64,000 nt of DNA from Branchiostoma floridae (GCF_000003815.2 NW_023365791.1:104257-168256), one strand, 5' to 3'; shown: positions 45,756 through 57,345, counted from the stretch's first letter. Notes: generated by a model not told the origin, from the letters alone. Numbers and translations: made by a program.

Positions 45756-48501
45756 ATGTTGCGGTCGGTGTTGTTGGTGTTCGCGGTGTTATTCGCCACA
45801 GGTGAGATCACTAAGACGAGTAAAATTTTGTCATGGTCAGTTTGGTGTGTAGAAGTTTATGATTCGCGAAAGTAAACATAGGTTTCGTAATACATGTACC
45901 ATATCCTCGCCCGCGGAACAGGCCCTTACGNNNNNNNNNNNNNNNNNNNNNNNNNNNNNNNNNNNNNNNNNNNNNNNNNNNNNNNNNNNNNNNNNNNNNN
46001 NNNNNNNNNNNNNNNNNNNNNNNNNNNNNNAGACAATGGTACATTCCAGGCGAGTATTAAAACGCTCTTCTAGACGCATGTTACTGTATGTGGTCCAGCG
46101 TAATAAATCTACGCTTTAACTCACCATGTTTATATAAATATATATCACAAATTGCATCAGAAGGAACTTAGTTTGTAATAAAAAATAATGCATATTCATT
46201 GTGGGTCAAAAAGTTTTACAAAACCTGTTTAATGTGCCAATAATTCATCTGACATAAATTATGATAATGAGGGGGGGGCGACATGTGGAACTCGGGATTT
46301 TTAAGCGTAGAATCTAGTCTAACTTACCAAAATAACATAAAATACGCGGCAAGGCACAGCTTTTTTAAAAAGATTTCTTGTTTGGTTACAGAGTCATACC
46401 AATGTATACGTAGCCTCCTTCGCACACTTCGAGTGGGGCTATCTTTATTTTATTTATTCGTTCGGCTGTTTACGGGGCTGCCCAACTAGCCATAGGCTAT
46501 TGCCAAGGGTTAACCCAGCCCCCCCCCCCCCCCTTTATTCGGGGGGGTGGCTGGTTCGTGATTTTCAACGTTGGCTAGGTTCTCTTTAATGTGTCATGAA
46601 AAGGAGTGGATACAAGTATACAGCCTCATAAAAGCTTCAAATTAAGTTCTTACATACACGTACATTCCTACAGTGACAGCTGAGTACTGTCAGAAGTACG
46701 GCTTCTCCTGCCCGCGGAAGAACAGAGGGTTCTTCCTGAACGATGATGATGATGAGATCTACTGTTGTAAAGACAAGACGGGCTGTTGTGACAGCTGTTG
46801 GGACGCCGTGGACACCACTAATTGTGCAAACATCATAAGTACTGCATTAGGAATTGGGTAGGTTTCAATTCAAATTCTTAACCATAGATATACTAGCCTG
46901 GCTAAAACCGCGCCCCTAGCGGTCGGCCCTACAATTGCCGCCGCCCTAGGAGGGGGTAATTAACGCAAGCCAGCGAGAGATTGTGTAAACACAGGCTATA
47001 CCGTTAGATATACAGTTTATCAGCATATTGAACCTTTCAAAACTCGTATTTCGGACGTACTTGTTAGATGGGAGTTAAGTATGTGACAAAATAATGCTGA
47101 AAATTTTCTTTATGTCCGTGAAAGTATATTGTCCTACATGTAGACATATATCTAACGTTGCATGTAAAGATGTACAATTACTGTAGTATTTTGTTATTCG
47201 CACCAATGCTACATAGCAATTTTCATAGCTAAATGGAAGTCTATCCCTCTTCGACGTATACAATCTAGATGTGTATTATCTCTTGTCGTAATCATTGTAA
47301 TGGTTGTTGTTCAACTACATGTTATTTCATTATCTTTTATGACTGTTCAGTACTAGCTAATGTAGTAGTTTTCTTTTTGTTGTAGCACTGCAGTGATTGT
47401 GGGTATCGTGGTGGCTGTTCTAGCGGTGATCACCATTGCTGTGGTACTGTGTGTGTGCTGCTGCTGTCAATGTGCTAAACAGGGACGGAACCAGGGACAT
47501 GTCTACCAGCCACAACCTCAGGGTGGGCACTCTTCTAAAATTAAGTCCTCTTCTAACATAAGGCCACGTTGATTTGATTATATGGATGACATCCGCGCTC
47601 GCACCAATTTTCGGCCATCCCCCCCCCCAAAAAAAAAGTTTTCGACCACACAATAAATTGTGCAAAGCAGCTGTAAAATGAGCACAAATATTCCGTAGAT
47701 TGAAAAAAAGTATCAGAAAACAGATAACTAATGCCATATATAGAATGCCAAAATGAATCTAAAGTAAAAAAATTAGATGTGAAAGGACGGAAAAAAAAAT
47801 CTATTGTTGGTTGGGGGAGGTACCAGTACAGAAAATTCAGGTCCAGAGGATCATGGTATACCATACTATGTGTGTTTAGTCCTATGTTCAACCTTCCTGG
47901 CCACTTTGATTTCATACTGAAGGCAACTTTTTTTTTTTGCCAAACTTTTTTTATTCGCTCGCTCGCATCAGTTTTGGAGTTCCCGGAGGATGTCATCCAT
48001 ATAATCAAATCAACATGGCCTAAATGTATCCATAGTGGGATACCCAATAACGACCTAATTTTCTTCATAGTTATCGGTTCACAGCATTCTACCGCTAGAT
48101 TTAACTAGCTCTTTGCCTGGAATGTTGGAAATGTCTTGCATTTTGAATCTTTTATGTTCTATGATCGGACGATGAACTGTCATTTGGTGATATTTATAGC
48201 TTTTTTGTATGCAGGTCAGCAGATGGTTGTAATGACACAGCAGGGGCAGTATCCCTCCGTCCCTGCCGCACCACCGTACTCACCACCTGACGCAAGCCAG
48301 TACCCCCCTCCAGCAGGGCAGTACCCCCCTCCAGCTGGCCAGTACCCCCCTCCAGCGGGCCAGTATCCCCCTCCAGCTGGTCAGTACCCCCCTTCAGCGG
48401 GCCTGCACCCCCCTCCAGCTGGTCAGTACCCCCCTCCAGCAGCCTACCCACCAGCGCCCCCACCATACTCCCAGGAAACCCCGTACCCACAGAAGATGTA
48501 G
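45756..48501 (+). CDS. Shisa-like cysteine-rich membrane protein with QYPPPAG repeats (Shisa-like D)
   Basis: Exons: 45756-45801 (signal peptide, MLRSVLLVFAVLFAT), 46674-46857 (Cys-rich), 47386-47522 (transmembrane) and 48215-48501 (tail). The joins are GT-AG with phases 1, 2, 1, giving 217 residues. The ectodomain begins VTAEYCQKYGFSCPR, like the paralogue at 30 kb, and has EIYCCKDKTGCCDSCW in place of the usual YCCGTxxxRYCC. The helix is AVIVGIVVAVLAVITIAVVL, followed by CVCCCCQC, a likely palmitoylation cluster. The tail has APPYSPP, about seven QYPPPAG-type repeats and PPPYSQE. The start at 45756 gives a clean signal peptide; an in-frame ATG at 45621 has poor context. A poly(A) signal lies at 48594. 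Intron 1 contains a 100-N gap, intron 3 a PIF/Harbinger-type MITE. Confidence 0.88.
45931..46030. other. Assembly gap (100 N)
   Basis: The gap lies within intron 1 of Shisa-like D. Frames crossing it are artefacts. Confidence 0.99.
46894..46998. repeat. Second copy of the AGCCTG/CAGGCT dispersed repeat
   Basis: It starts TAGCCTGGCTAAAACCGCG and ends TGTAAACACAGGCTA. It shares both ends with the copy at 8462 but has a longer GC-rich middle. It lies in intron 2 of Shisa-like D. Confidence 0.6.
47562..48020. mobile_element. PIF/Harbinger-type MITE with TAA duplication
   Basis: Ends GGCCACGTTGATTTGATTAT and ATAATCAAATCAACATGGCC form an inverted repeat of at least 30 bases continuing through GGATGACATCC. 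TAA lies on both sides. The 459 bp interior has no transposase. It occupies intron 3 of Shisa-like D. Confidence 0.87.
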
Positions 48502-48593
48502 CACGAACGAACGAGAGACTGTGTCCAATATTCTATAATGAATACCATGTACATACAGATTACGATAAATTGTACCTGTTACAATTGTCGCCC

Positions 48594-48599
48594 AATAAA
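48594..48599 (+). terminator. Poly(A) signal of Shisa-like D
   Basis: AATAAA lies 93 bases past the stop codon at 48501, followed by a GT/T-containing stretch. It is the only signal close to this gene's end. Confidence 0.6.
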
Positions 48600-48619
48600 G
48601 TTCTTCCGAGTTCCAGCTG

Positions 48620-49276
48620 GCAGCCATGTATTTCAAACCATATTCCCTTCCCAGAAAAACTTAGCATTTCTCCCGACACCGTGAGTAAAACTTACGTTAT
48701 GTTTAGCTAGGCTACCAGCAACAACAAAGCGTTAAATGATACTCAATATGGTATAGTTTCTGTTTCTCACAAAATCAAGTCGTTTCTTATATTATTAGCT
48801 TCATGAAAATGACTATGACTATAATGTTTAGGGCATGTTAACATTTACAGTATGTATACCAATGCGCACATAATGGCATTGTAAAACTGTCATGGGGCAA
48901 AATGTTCTTGTTTACTGGACAAGCAGTAAAGATCCTATGTCAGCGACGCAGAGACAATTTTTAATATCCTCTTCAATGTGACAAAATGAAACAATATTAT
49001 TACTTTTATAAATGATAAAATGCACTTGTTTTAATTGCTGTTGTACAATCGTATTGTTTGTCACATATTGGAGGAGTTTTTCTATATGATTTAGCTTTCT
49101 TGGTTGAAATACCAATGCGTCTTCTAACCGCTAAATGATGCAATAAAAAGACTTAAAATGTTAAGCCAATTTTAGTAGATGCGTTTCTCTGAGTCCATTA
49201 TTACTACTACTTCTAATAGTGAGCCTATTACTAGTACTGAGCCCATTATTACTACTACATATTCACCCGCTGCTAA
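48620..49276. other. No gene recognised; convergent 3' ends
   Basis: AT-rich region between the plus-strand Shisa-like gene and the minus-strand LRR/Death gene. No clear minus-strand AATAAA was found here. Confidence 0.45.
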
Positions 49277-51376
49277 TCAACTAAGCAAGAACCTATAATT
49301 TTCCTCATCCACGGGAATGTTCTTCAGGTGCTCTGCAAGGCGACCTATGGTGGCTTCCCGACGTTTTTCCCGACGCCAAGTATTCAACATTTCAAAAATA
49401 GCTTGTCGCACGTTGCCCGGATGGTTGCACTTGAATTGGTACAGTTGAGCATCGCTGAATCCAAGTTCAAAGTTGAGTTGCTCCCATTCGTGGCCAAGTT
49501 TAGAAGCAAGTGTCTGAAGCTGCGCTTCCGTCACTGGTTTATTCTGCAAGAAGAAAAATTCATAGATAAGTACTCAGAATCAATGTAAACTGTTTCAAGT
49601 GGGCATTACAAAACAAACAAGAACAATATAATTACACTTCTGGTGTTAAGTCGATGAAATCCAGGTATTAGATAAGATATGCCAAAAAGCTGTTACTCAA
49701 GCAATAGTGAACCATGTGACACTGACGAAAAACAAACGTCTGACCGTTTCCAATTAAAACCATATCCAGTTGCTTAAGTTAACTGCTTTTTGGGACTTCA
49801 GTGTTTTTTCTTTATCGCCTGCTAGCGCCTTTAAATGTGATACATTTAAACATTTATCCGCGTGGTATATATATATCCACCACTTTGAAAACCAGTGTGT
49901 TTGAGAGATATTCATATCCCAGATATGCATAGTTTAGATACACAGGAGTGCATCATACTTTGCATGAGAGATCTCTTTGAACGTATTTTTTCAGGACCTC
50001 GTGGGATTATGTGAGGTTATGGAAATATACGTTACAAGTTTTGATATTTGGAGATTTTTTTATCAACTCGTGCAATCACAAAACTGAAATTCTTCGTTCA
50101 CTTTGCCATTTAAATTCGTTAGAATCATTGGCAGTTGAGATGTATGTTTTTTTGATAGCTGCTTGACTGAGAATGTAGTGAACGCTACCTCAACATTTGG
50201 TATCCTACCACCAGGGTCCTCTTCATCTGGTCTGTACCCAACATTGTCCTCCAAATGAATGGCAGGCCTAGGGTCTGGTGGAGGTCTAAACTTGTACCAC
50301 AAAAATATCAACAGGACAAGAAACAGTATAACCAACAGTACTGCCCCTAAGACACATACGATCCATATAAGACGATCGTCATGATATCCGGATGACGAAG
50401 GTCGGACGGTTCTGTGGTAGGATGTTGACTTTGGTGCTATGAAGGGTTTAGTAGAGCTAGCGTTCATTCCTAGCGTTATTTGGTTCTCTTTCGATCCAGT
50501 TGTGAGATGGTTCTGTGTGCTCAGAACGGGTGTGGTATCTGATGTTCCACTAGACGTTTTGCCATGAATAGATTGGCTGGAGTACGCAATAGTTGTCCTT
50601 GTGCTGTGTACACTCACCCCTATTGTAGGCGTTGTTACTTTAGCTGCTGTGCTATCTGTAGTTCTATGCGTAGTGCAGGCCATGTCAGCAACGTCGACGT
50701 TATCAATGGATCGGCCAATGAGATGCTCCGGTGAAGCACACGTGACATTTTCCCGAAGGGAGATTTCTAAAGTTGTTTCTGACATCCATTCCTTGAAACC
50801 TCGAAGATGACAGTCACATGACCAAGGGTTGTTGTTTAGTTCAATCCTTATTATGAACCCCAGACTACTGAAGAAGATGGCGTTCACTATGCGAATGTTG
50901 TTTTCATCTAGCGCCAAAATTTGCAGATTGTCAAGCCGCTCTAAGCCGGTTGGTACTTCAACTAGGCTGTTTTTATTTAGGAAAATGTATTTAAGCTTTG
51001 GTGAATTTTGAAACGCGTCGTTGTCTACGAACGAAATATTGTTTGAAGCGAGACTGAGGATCTCCAAATTTGGCAAGTTTGCGAATGTTTGTCCGGGTAC
51101 GGTTTTCAAGTCGTTTCTTGGAATGTAAAGTTCTTTGAGATTGGGCAATGCTGCGATGTGAGAATTATTGATTTCGGCGATACGGTTTCCGTCCAAATAG
51201 AGTTTTTGTACAGTCTGAGGTATATTGGGAGGAATCGCTATAAGGTCTTTGTTGATGCAGCGCACTTCTGTACCGCTAGGGCACCTGCACACTGAAGGAC
51301 ACTGCTGACTCATATTGAACACTGTGGCGAGGGTTAGGAAAAGAAATAGAGCAGGGATCTTGCCAATAGACTCCAT
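49277..51376 (-). CDS. LRR transmembrane receptor with spliceable Death domain
   Basis: The main exon, read 51376 to 50102, gives a signal peptide (ESIGKIPALFLFLTLATVF), an LRR N-cap (CPSVCRCP), about five LRRs (LYLDGNRIAEI, LYIPRNDLKTVP, LSLASNNISFV, IFLNKNSLVEVP, LALDENNIRIV), an LRR C-cap (NNPWSCDCHL), a Ser/Thr-rich stalk, one helix (WIVCVLGAVLLVILFLVLLIFLW) and a short tail. A phase-0 donor AAA|GTGAAC at 50102 can join the acceptor ttcttcttgcag and exon 49277-49543. That exon is a Death domain: LQTLASKLGHEWEQL, GFSDAQLYQF, MLNTWRREKR, ATIGRLAEHLKNI. The joined form is 513 residues. Without splicing, translation runs 12 residues to a stop at 50063 (437 residues). The start is the first ATG with a signal peptide; an acceptor near 51465 shows an upstream untranslated exon. 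Death-domain receptors recruit apoptotic or NF-kB adaptors; the ligand is unknown. The weak donor makes the join inference. Confidence 0.8.
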
Positions 51377-51479
51377 CCTTTTTGTGTATTGATACCAATT
51401 GTTGGTGGTGGTGGTGGGGGAGGGGGGAGAGCTCCTCAACTCTAACTATGACGTGATTAGAACCTGCAAAGAACAGAAT

Positions 51480-54205
51480 TGGGCATCATAACATATTTAA
51501 CGTTATTAATGATCTTTTAAGAATTGCACAACAAGCACAATTTGGATGACACTATAATGGCAGTCCCCTCACATCCCTTTCCGTGAAAAAGGGACAAAGA
51601 AGCACCAGCCATAGTATGTACTCCCTGTTCTTTCTAGAAACACAAAATTCGCAAAGAACATGCACAAAGCTTTTTTAGCCATAGCAAGCATTTGCGCTCC
51701 GTGCCTCGCTAGTCAATACTATCAAACGTTACTGTTGTCTTTCATTCTATTACAATATTCGCCTTGGCTTTCTTTCTAGTCGTTGTTGTTTCTTATTTGC
51801 ACATTTGTGTAAATGCTGATGAAATAGGAACCAGTGATTTACATTTTATCATTGACGAAATGTCTAGTAGATATGTATAATACCCTTGGTAGAGAACAAC
51901 AACACCAGGCCAAGCTAACTATGACAACTGGCATGTTTCTTTGTTGACAAAGCTTGTTATCTTCAGTTTGCCTTATGAACTCGAAGTGTCTTCAGGCTAT
52001 GAAAAGTGCTTCGTCATTCACGCAGATTTTGGGTGTCATCTGATATTTCCGAGTCATTGAATACACTTTTGTCACACAAAAGTGGGGATCCAATACCCCC
52101 CCCCCCCAAAAAAAAAGAACACCAATGCTAGACAATACATACATGTCATATGACCTTAACTATATTTAAGGGCAACGGGAACTGTGATGAGTCATCACAT
52201 GCCTCATACCTAACAATACATCAGCTGGGGCATGCTACCGCGCTATTCCGTGTACCATATAGTTTCGTGTTAACTATCCAACACAAATAAATATTAAGTC
52301 AACATTGTATTTACTAGAAAGAGAAATGTCACCAGCGTTAACGTTTTCTATCATATACTAGCAGATTTGAACGAAGTTAAGGTTATGGTTCTAGGGAGAA
52401 TTCAAAACTTCAATGTGAAACCCAACGTATATTCATGACTCAGACCATCAGAATTATTTTATCAAAGTGTGGATAACAGTACAATTATATCAATAAGTGC
52501 AGTGTGACAGAAGTAAATACATATAGGATCTAAAAGCCACAGGGCACTGTCGAAATGTATAGCATGTAAAACACACAGACACACAGACAGACACACAAAC
52601 ACACACACACACAAAATACACACACACACACACAAAATACACACACACACACATTAACCATAAAATAAAGTGGATTAAGAAGACTAAAGAGTGAACCCAC
52701 ACTATCATACCTGTATACATATGCTCACCTGAAACGTTCTTTCAAGCCAGGGACGCCACTTGAATGATTATTGACAATTACCATATATCTCATAAAGATA
52801 TGATTACAACAAGCAAATTGTCTTTATACCTAAGTGCAACATGCACTGCAACAGGTACAGAAACTGGAATTTCAGGAAATGTTCGAATGAAAAATCCCAT
52901 CATGCAATTGGGCGGGGACTTTCATAAGCTATTTTTAGAGTCTCGAGCAATGCAGAAAACAAATTTTATTGAACATGAATATTAAACACAACTTCGTTCC
53001 CCCTCACCTCCCTTAACCATAACCAAGCCCGAGACAATAATTACCTGCTTTGGTTCATATTAACGGTGATTTGACTTGTCGAACTGGCTCCGTGTGACGT
53101 CAGTACCACCTGACAGTGTACAGACTGTTTGTAAACACCGTGTTGAGGAACAATGAACCTGTCCTTCCGTCACTCAGGTAAGACAAAAAGCGCCGCCTAG
53201 TGATCTTGTCTGGAACACTCAAGCTAGTGCTATGTGTGTGGAACGCTCTAAAGTTCTTAGTCTCCACCACACTGACTACGCTGGCTGTTATAGGGAGAAT
53301 AATTTGCCAGGTGAGTTTTGCTACCAGAGGAGTTGGTCGGCCGGAGGGAAACATGAACCTAAGCGTGGACTGCATGACTCCCCTGGTTGAATTCTACGAT
53401 CCCCGTACCCCTGTAGGAAGGCCTGGTGGAGGCTGCCAAGTCCTAAAGGCAAACAAACATATAAATAAACTAACTAACAAGCAAACACACAAGTACACAC
53501 AGAAGTACACACACATTTACAAATTAGTGGTATGTCACTGGCGAACCTATGAACGAAATGTGTTTAAGTACGCGGCTCAGGACAAATTCGTTACAACCAC
53601 ATTTATAGATCCAATGTGTTGAGATTATGTACAATTTATACTCACATCGATGCTTATAAAGTTAACGTGTAATTTACTAACCCCACTCTGTCGGTTTATA
53701 AAATGGCATGTCTCTAAAGCTTCAAATCAATAAGCCTAAATATCTTTCAGCTCTATCTTACTTCCGATCTAAAGTTGGCCTTTCCTTGAACCTGAACGCG
53801 AAATGACCGTGGAGCTATAAAATGGTCAATATAAACAGACAGAAAAGAACGTAATCATCATTACCTGTGGTTTCAGATGCTGTGTTAAAATTTATCTTTG
53901 TCCATTTCATTAGCGCGAGGATTGTTGTGTACCGTTACCAACAGTCTTTCATTTTGTCGATGAAGTTTGGGCATCGCGTTACATTACATAACTCTTATGA
54001 GACAGTAACTTATTAAAGATAGTAGATTTTATCGATGTCTGGAAAATCTTAAGTTAATTTTGTTTGTTTGTTTATTTGCTTGTTTATAGAGATTTTCATT
54101 AGTGTTACATATGTGATTGTGTTCATTTGCTTATTAAATGCATACTATCTGATGTATGAATGTTCATAATTTTCGGGTTGACTTGATAAACCTTGATAGC
54201 TGACT
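51480..54205. other. Upstream of the LRR/Death gene, no gene recognised
   Basis: It should hold the 5' untranslated exon and promoter of the LRR/Death gene, which I could not place. A (CA)n microsatellite with CAGA interruptions lies at 52571-52655. Other frames are short and unlike known proteins. Confidence 0.45.
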
Positions 54206-54215
54206 TGAAAAGTTC

Positions 54216-54415
54216 TACTCTTCACGCAAAAGTTAGGATCCGCGGCCGGCTAGTTTTTTTTTTTTACATCTTTTATGCGTTTCTATCGGGCTTTCTATTC
54301 TGTCAGGTTTTCGTTTTGTCCACTAGCAAGGAAACCAAACATAGTGGAAAGCCAGATAAAACGGCCTAAAAGACGTAAAAAAAACAGCCGAAACCTAACC
54401 TTTTTTTGGAGAGTA
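54216..54415. mobile_element. Mutator-like MITE, decayed left end
   Basis: The right end TTTGGAGAGTA and left end TACTCTTCACGCAAAAGTTA pair imperfectly. Arms GTTAGGATCCG/AACAGCCGAAACCTAAC and TTTTACATCTTTTATGCG/GACGTAAAA match the element at 43377. No 9 bp duplication survives. Confidence 0.75.
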
Positions 54416-54995
54416 GTCTTCATAACTTTAAAACCCACTAAAATGATTTGCTAGACATCTGGAACAGTCGACCACCAGATATAAACACAGCGCCAACTTA
54501 AGCTTCCTTTGAGACATAACAGAAACAACCAAAACTATCGGACTCGAATCATACAGCAGTACTCACTATACACTTGTGTATTATGTTTATTTTTTGCATT
54601 TTGCATGTGTAAAATATGTGTGAGCTTTCATTAATAAACAATGGTTTAAAGAACAAATAATTGGCACGAATTAGATGTGAGGATAGCATACACAACGTTG
54701 CAGCGCTCTGTATGTTAAAAATCAAAGACCTTTTTTCGACGGGCTAACATCTCGTTGACATGTCTTGATGAGGTGTTGGTCCTGATATCGACCGTTGACA
54801 ATCATTACCAGGATTTGCAGAGAAGACACACGATATCGACAACCCGTCATAGATTCATGTTTCATCGGATTATCCAATATGGGCCCTTTGGGTCTTCTAC
54901 CAGAAATTGACAGAAACACAAATTTGTTGGGAGTGAGACGAAATGGCGGTCAATTCCAATCGCGGAGTTAAGCCAGGTTTACGCCAGTAGTGAAG

Positions 54996-55370
54996 CCCCC
55001 TTTTACACTAGAGGCCGCTGCGATGACTGAGCGACCGTCTGGCGACTGAAGGTGGTGTCTCACTGCACTTTGGGCACCGGTGCGGCACTGTGAGGTTCGT
55101 TCACTGCGGCACTAGTTGTGTTATTTTCGCCGATTTTCTTTTTATAATTTAGATGTTGCGTAATACGTAAAGAAATATGACTTAGAAGACAACAAAATAC
55201 ACAAAACGTTAGGAACTTCGTTCTTTATCTCTGAAACTCGCTGAGTAAACTTTCGAACCCCGCAGTGCTGCACCGGTGCCCCAAGTGCAGTGAGATACCA
55301 CCTCAAAAATTTGACAAATCCAATGTTGGTCCCTGCACGGTCGCTCAGCGAACGCCGTCTAGTGGAAGTG
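54996..55370. mobile_element. Inverted-repeat element, CCCCCTTTTACACTAGA ends
   Basis: Left CCCCTTTTACACTAGAGGC pairs with GCCGTCTAGTGGAAGTG. GAGCGACCGT on the left pairs with ACGGTCGCTC on the right, and CACCGGTGC words lie inside. The core GACAACAAAAnACACA is shared with copies at 58372, 59058 and 62098. Confidence 0.7.
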
Positions 55371-55740
55371 GAGAGAATTGCGTAGGAATCGAATTTCATT
55401 ACACGGCTTCAACTCGCTGTGGAATTACCCCGTCCTCAGAGATGACAGATAAGGTGTGATTCTTCTATCTGGTTTAGCCCAAAGGGAGAAATGAGGCCCA
55501 GCCGATCTTTGGCACCTAGGAATATCGGTCTGAGACTCAGAACTCTTCACAGGGAAGGAGGGAGGAGGATTAATTGGCGAGCGGCCAGTAGGTTAGGTTG
55601 GAGGGCATGAGTATTAAAGCCGGGGGTACGGGCTTCTGTAGACAGACGACATCTCTGACCTCCCCATGTAAATGGATGGCTGTGGAGGTGAAGGTCTATG
55701 TAGACCGGAGTCTTTCGTTTGATTTTACATTTCTTCCAAA

Positions 55741-56175
55741 GTTACGTACGTAGGTACAGGTACAGGTACGTAGGTACAGTACATGTACATGTACAGGTAC
55801 AGGTACATAGGTACAGGTACAGATACATAGGTACAGGTACAGATACATGGGCGTAGGTATAGGTACAGGTACGTAGGTACAGGTACAATTACGTAGGTAC
55901 AGATACAGGTACAAATACTTGTAAGTACCTAGGTACGGGTACAGGTACGTAGGTACTGGTACAAGTACAAAGGTACAGGTACAGGTACTGGTGCACGAAC
56001 AGGAACTAGGTACAGGTACGTAGGTACATACAGGTACAGGTACAGGTACGTAGGTACATACAGGTACAGGTACATGTACGTAGGGCCTACGTACATGTAC
56101 CTGTACAAGTACGTAGTTACGTAGGTACAGGTACAGGTACAGATACGTAGGTACAGGTGCCTACGTACAGCTAGC
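55741..56175. repeat. Degenerate GGTACA/GTACGT array
   Basis: About 430 bases built almost only from GTACAG, GTACGTAG and GTACAT words. Every word is near-palindromic around GTAC. Frames through it read as Tyr/Leu/Cys repeats and are not genes. Confidence 0.95.
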
Positions 56176-57150
56176 TACAGGGAAACTCGATGTTCAGGTC
56201 CGGACCTGCACTTTAACTGCAATTTTACATGTATCTGTGCAGGTTCAAGGTTTAGGTATACAGCCCTAGCTGCTAGAATGACGAATATGGGCACATTTGA
56301 ACCACTCTATATCCAAGGAAACCGTTGATCAAGTCTTTGATCTTGGTCTTTCATTTTTTCTCAAGCCTTTTCTTTTCCTTTTTTATTGGTCTCACCACGC
56401 ACGGCCACTCGATATATCACCATTCGCTGGGTGAATGGTTCCCATTTACTATTTCTGTGATCGCAACAAGATTACCAGACTGTGCGATGCGAACTTTTGA
56501 TCCAATTTCCAGGCATCCAACTTTATAAGGCCACAATAAGTCACGGCGAGACAGGAATCCGATAGACTACACACTTCCATCGGGGCAAGTTGAATGGCTG
56601 GCTGACCTGTGATTAAAATTACGGGGGTGGGACGAGCTGGATCGATGGTGGTCCGAGGATGAATCCCTGCGATCCCACCGGCCATGTTTCAGGAGACAGT
56701 TAGTGCTTGAGGTCAAGCCGCCATAACTTATCATTAGCCTGTACCAGACTACGGGATAGGGCGGGCAATTTATCATTGCAGCGGGGTGGGGGAATCATTA
56801 AGCGGTTGTAAAGCTACTGTCTTCACGGTACTGTCTTGGCTTTCGGCATACAGTTTGTGCATGTATGTATATAAGTCAGATTGACGGTTGAATAAGAGAC
56901 GGTTGTCATGTAAAATGCATAAGTTGGTCATTCTGGAAGGCATCCAAAGCCAGATGGGTTTTTGGTTCTTAACCTGGAAAAATAATCGAAGTTCGTTGGT
57001 TGGGTAATCTGTAAGGTTTATCATTACTAGTACTGTCTGGTCTTTTCCGTGGCATTAACCGGAGGCACAACGGCTGATCATGAGTGGTTGTTTATAGGGG
57101 AAGAGGCGCAGCTCGACTTCAGTCTGTTTATTTTTCGTCTTCTTCGTGTT
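56176..57150. other. No gene recognised
   Basis: An AGGTCCGGACCTGCAC cluster at 56191-56206 resembles the hAT element at 34213. Otherwise there are only short frames. Confidence 0.45.
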
Positions 57151-57345
57151 AAGGCCATTATCATTTGATTATATGGATGGCACCATAAAACTCGTGCGAG
57201 CGTGCGAAAGCATGCACTGCTCGACTTCAGTCTGTCTATTCTATCTATTTTTCTTCTCATCCATGTTGTATATAAGACCATGGTCATATGGATGGCACCC
57301 TAAAACCGATGCGAGCGTGCGAAGAGATCGTTGGACAAAGATAGT
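57151..57345. repeat. PIF/Harbinger-type MITE fragments
   Basis: Two segments (from 57151 and from 57278) carry TTTGATTATATGGATGGCACC-like ends followed by GCGAGCGTGCG. Both resemble the ends of the 47562 element in the same orientation. They appear as a decayed tandem pair. Confidence 0.6.

Noticed and set aside
47420-48108. Overlapping frames of 105-171 residues on both strands
   Set aside because: They lie inside the PIF/Harbinger-type MITE in an intron of the Shisa-like gene; no transposase similarity is visible.
51377-51439. N-terminal extension of the LRR receptor upstream of its ATG
   Set aside because: The frame opens with TTG and reads low-complexity Thr/Pro codons; the ATG at 51376 gives a proper signal peptide and a splice acceptor lies just upstream.
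52462-52720. Cys/Val-rich frames on the minus strand
   Set aside because: Produced by the (CA)n microsatellite.
53200-53622. 140-residue plus-strand frame
   Set aside because: No recognisable domain, no good ATG context and a low-complexity (AAAC)n-like end; no splice-consistent neighbours.
55696-55914. Repetitive Tyr/Cys/Thr protein frame
   Set aside because: Produced by the GTAC-word array.
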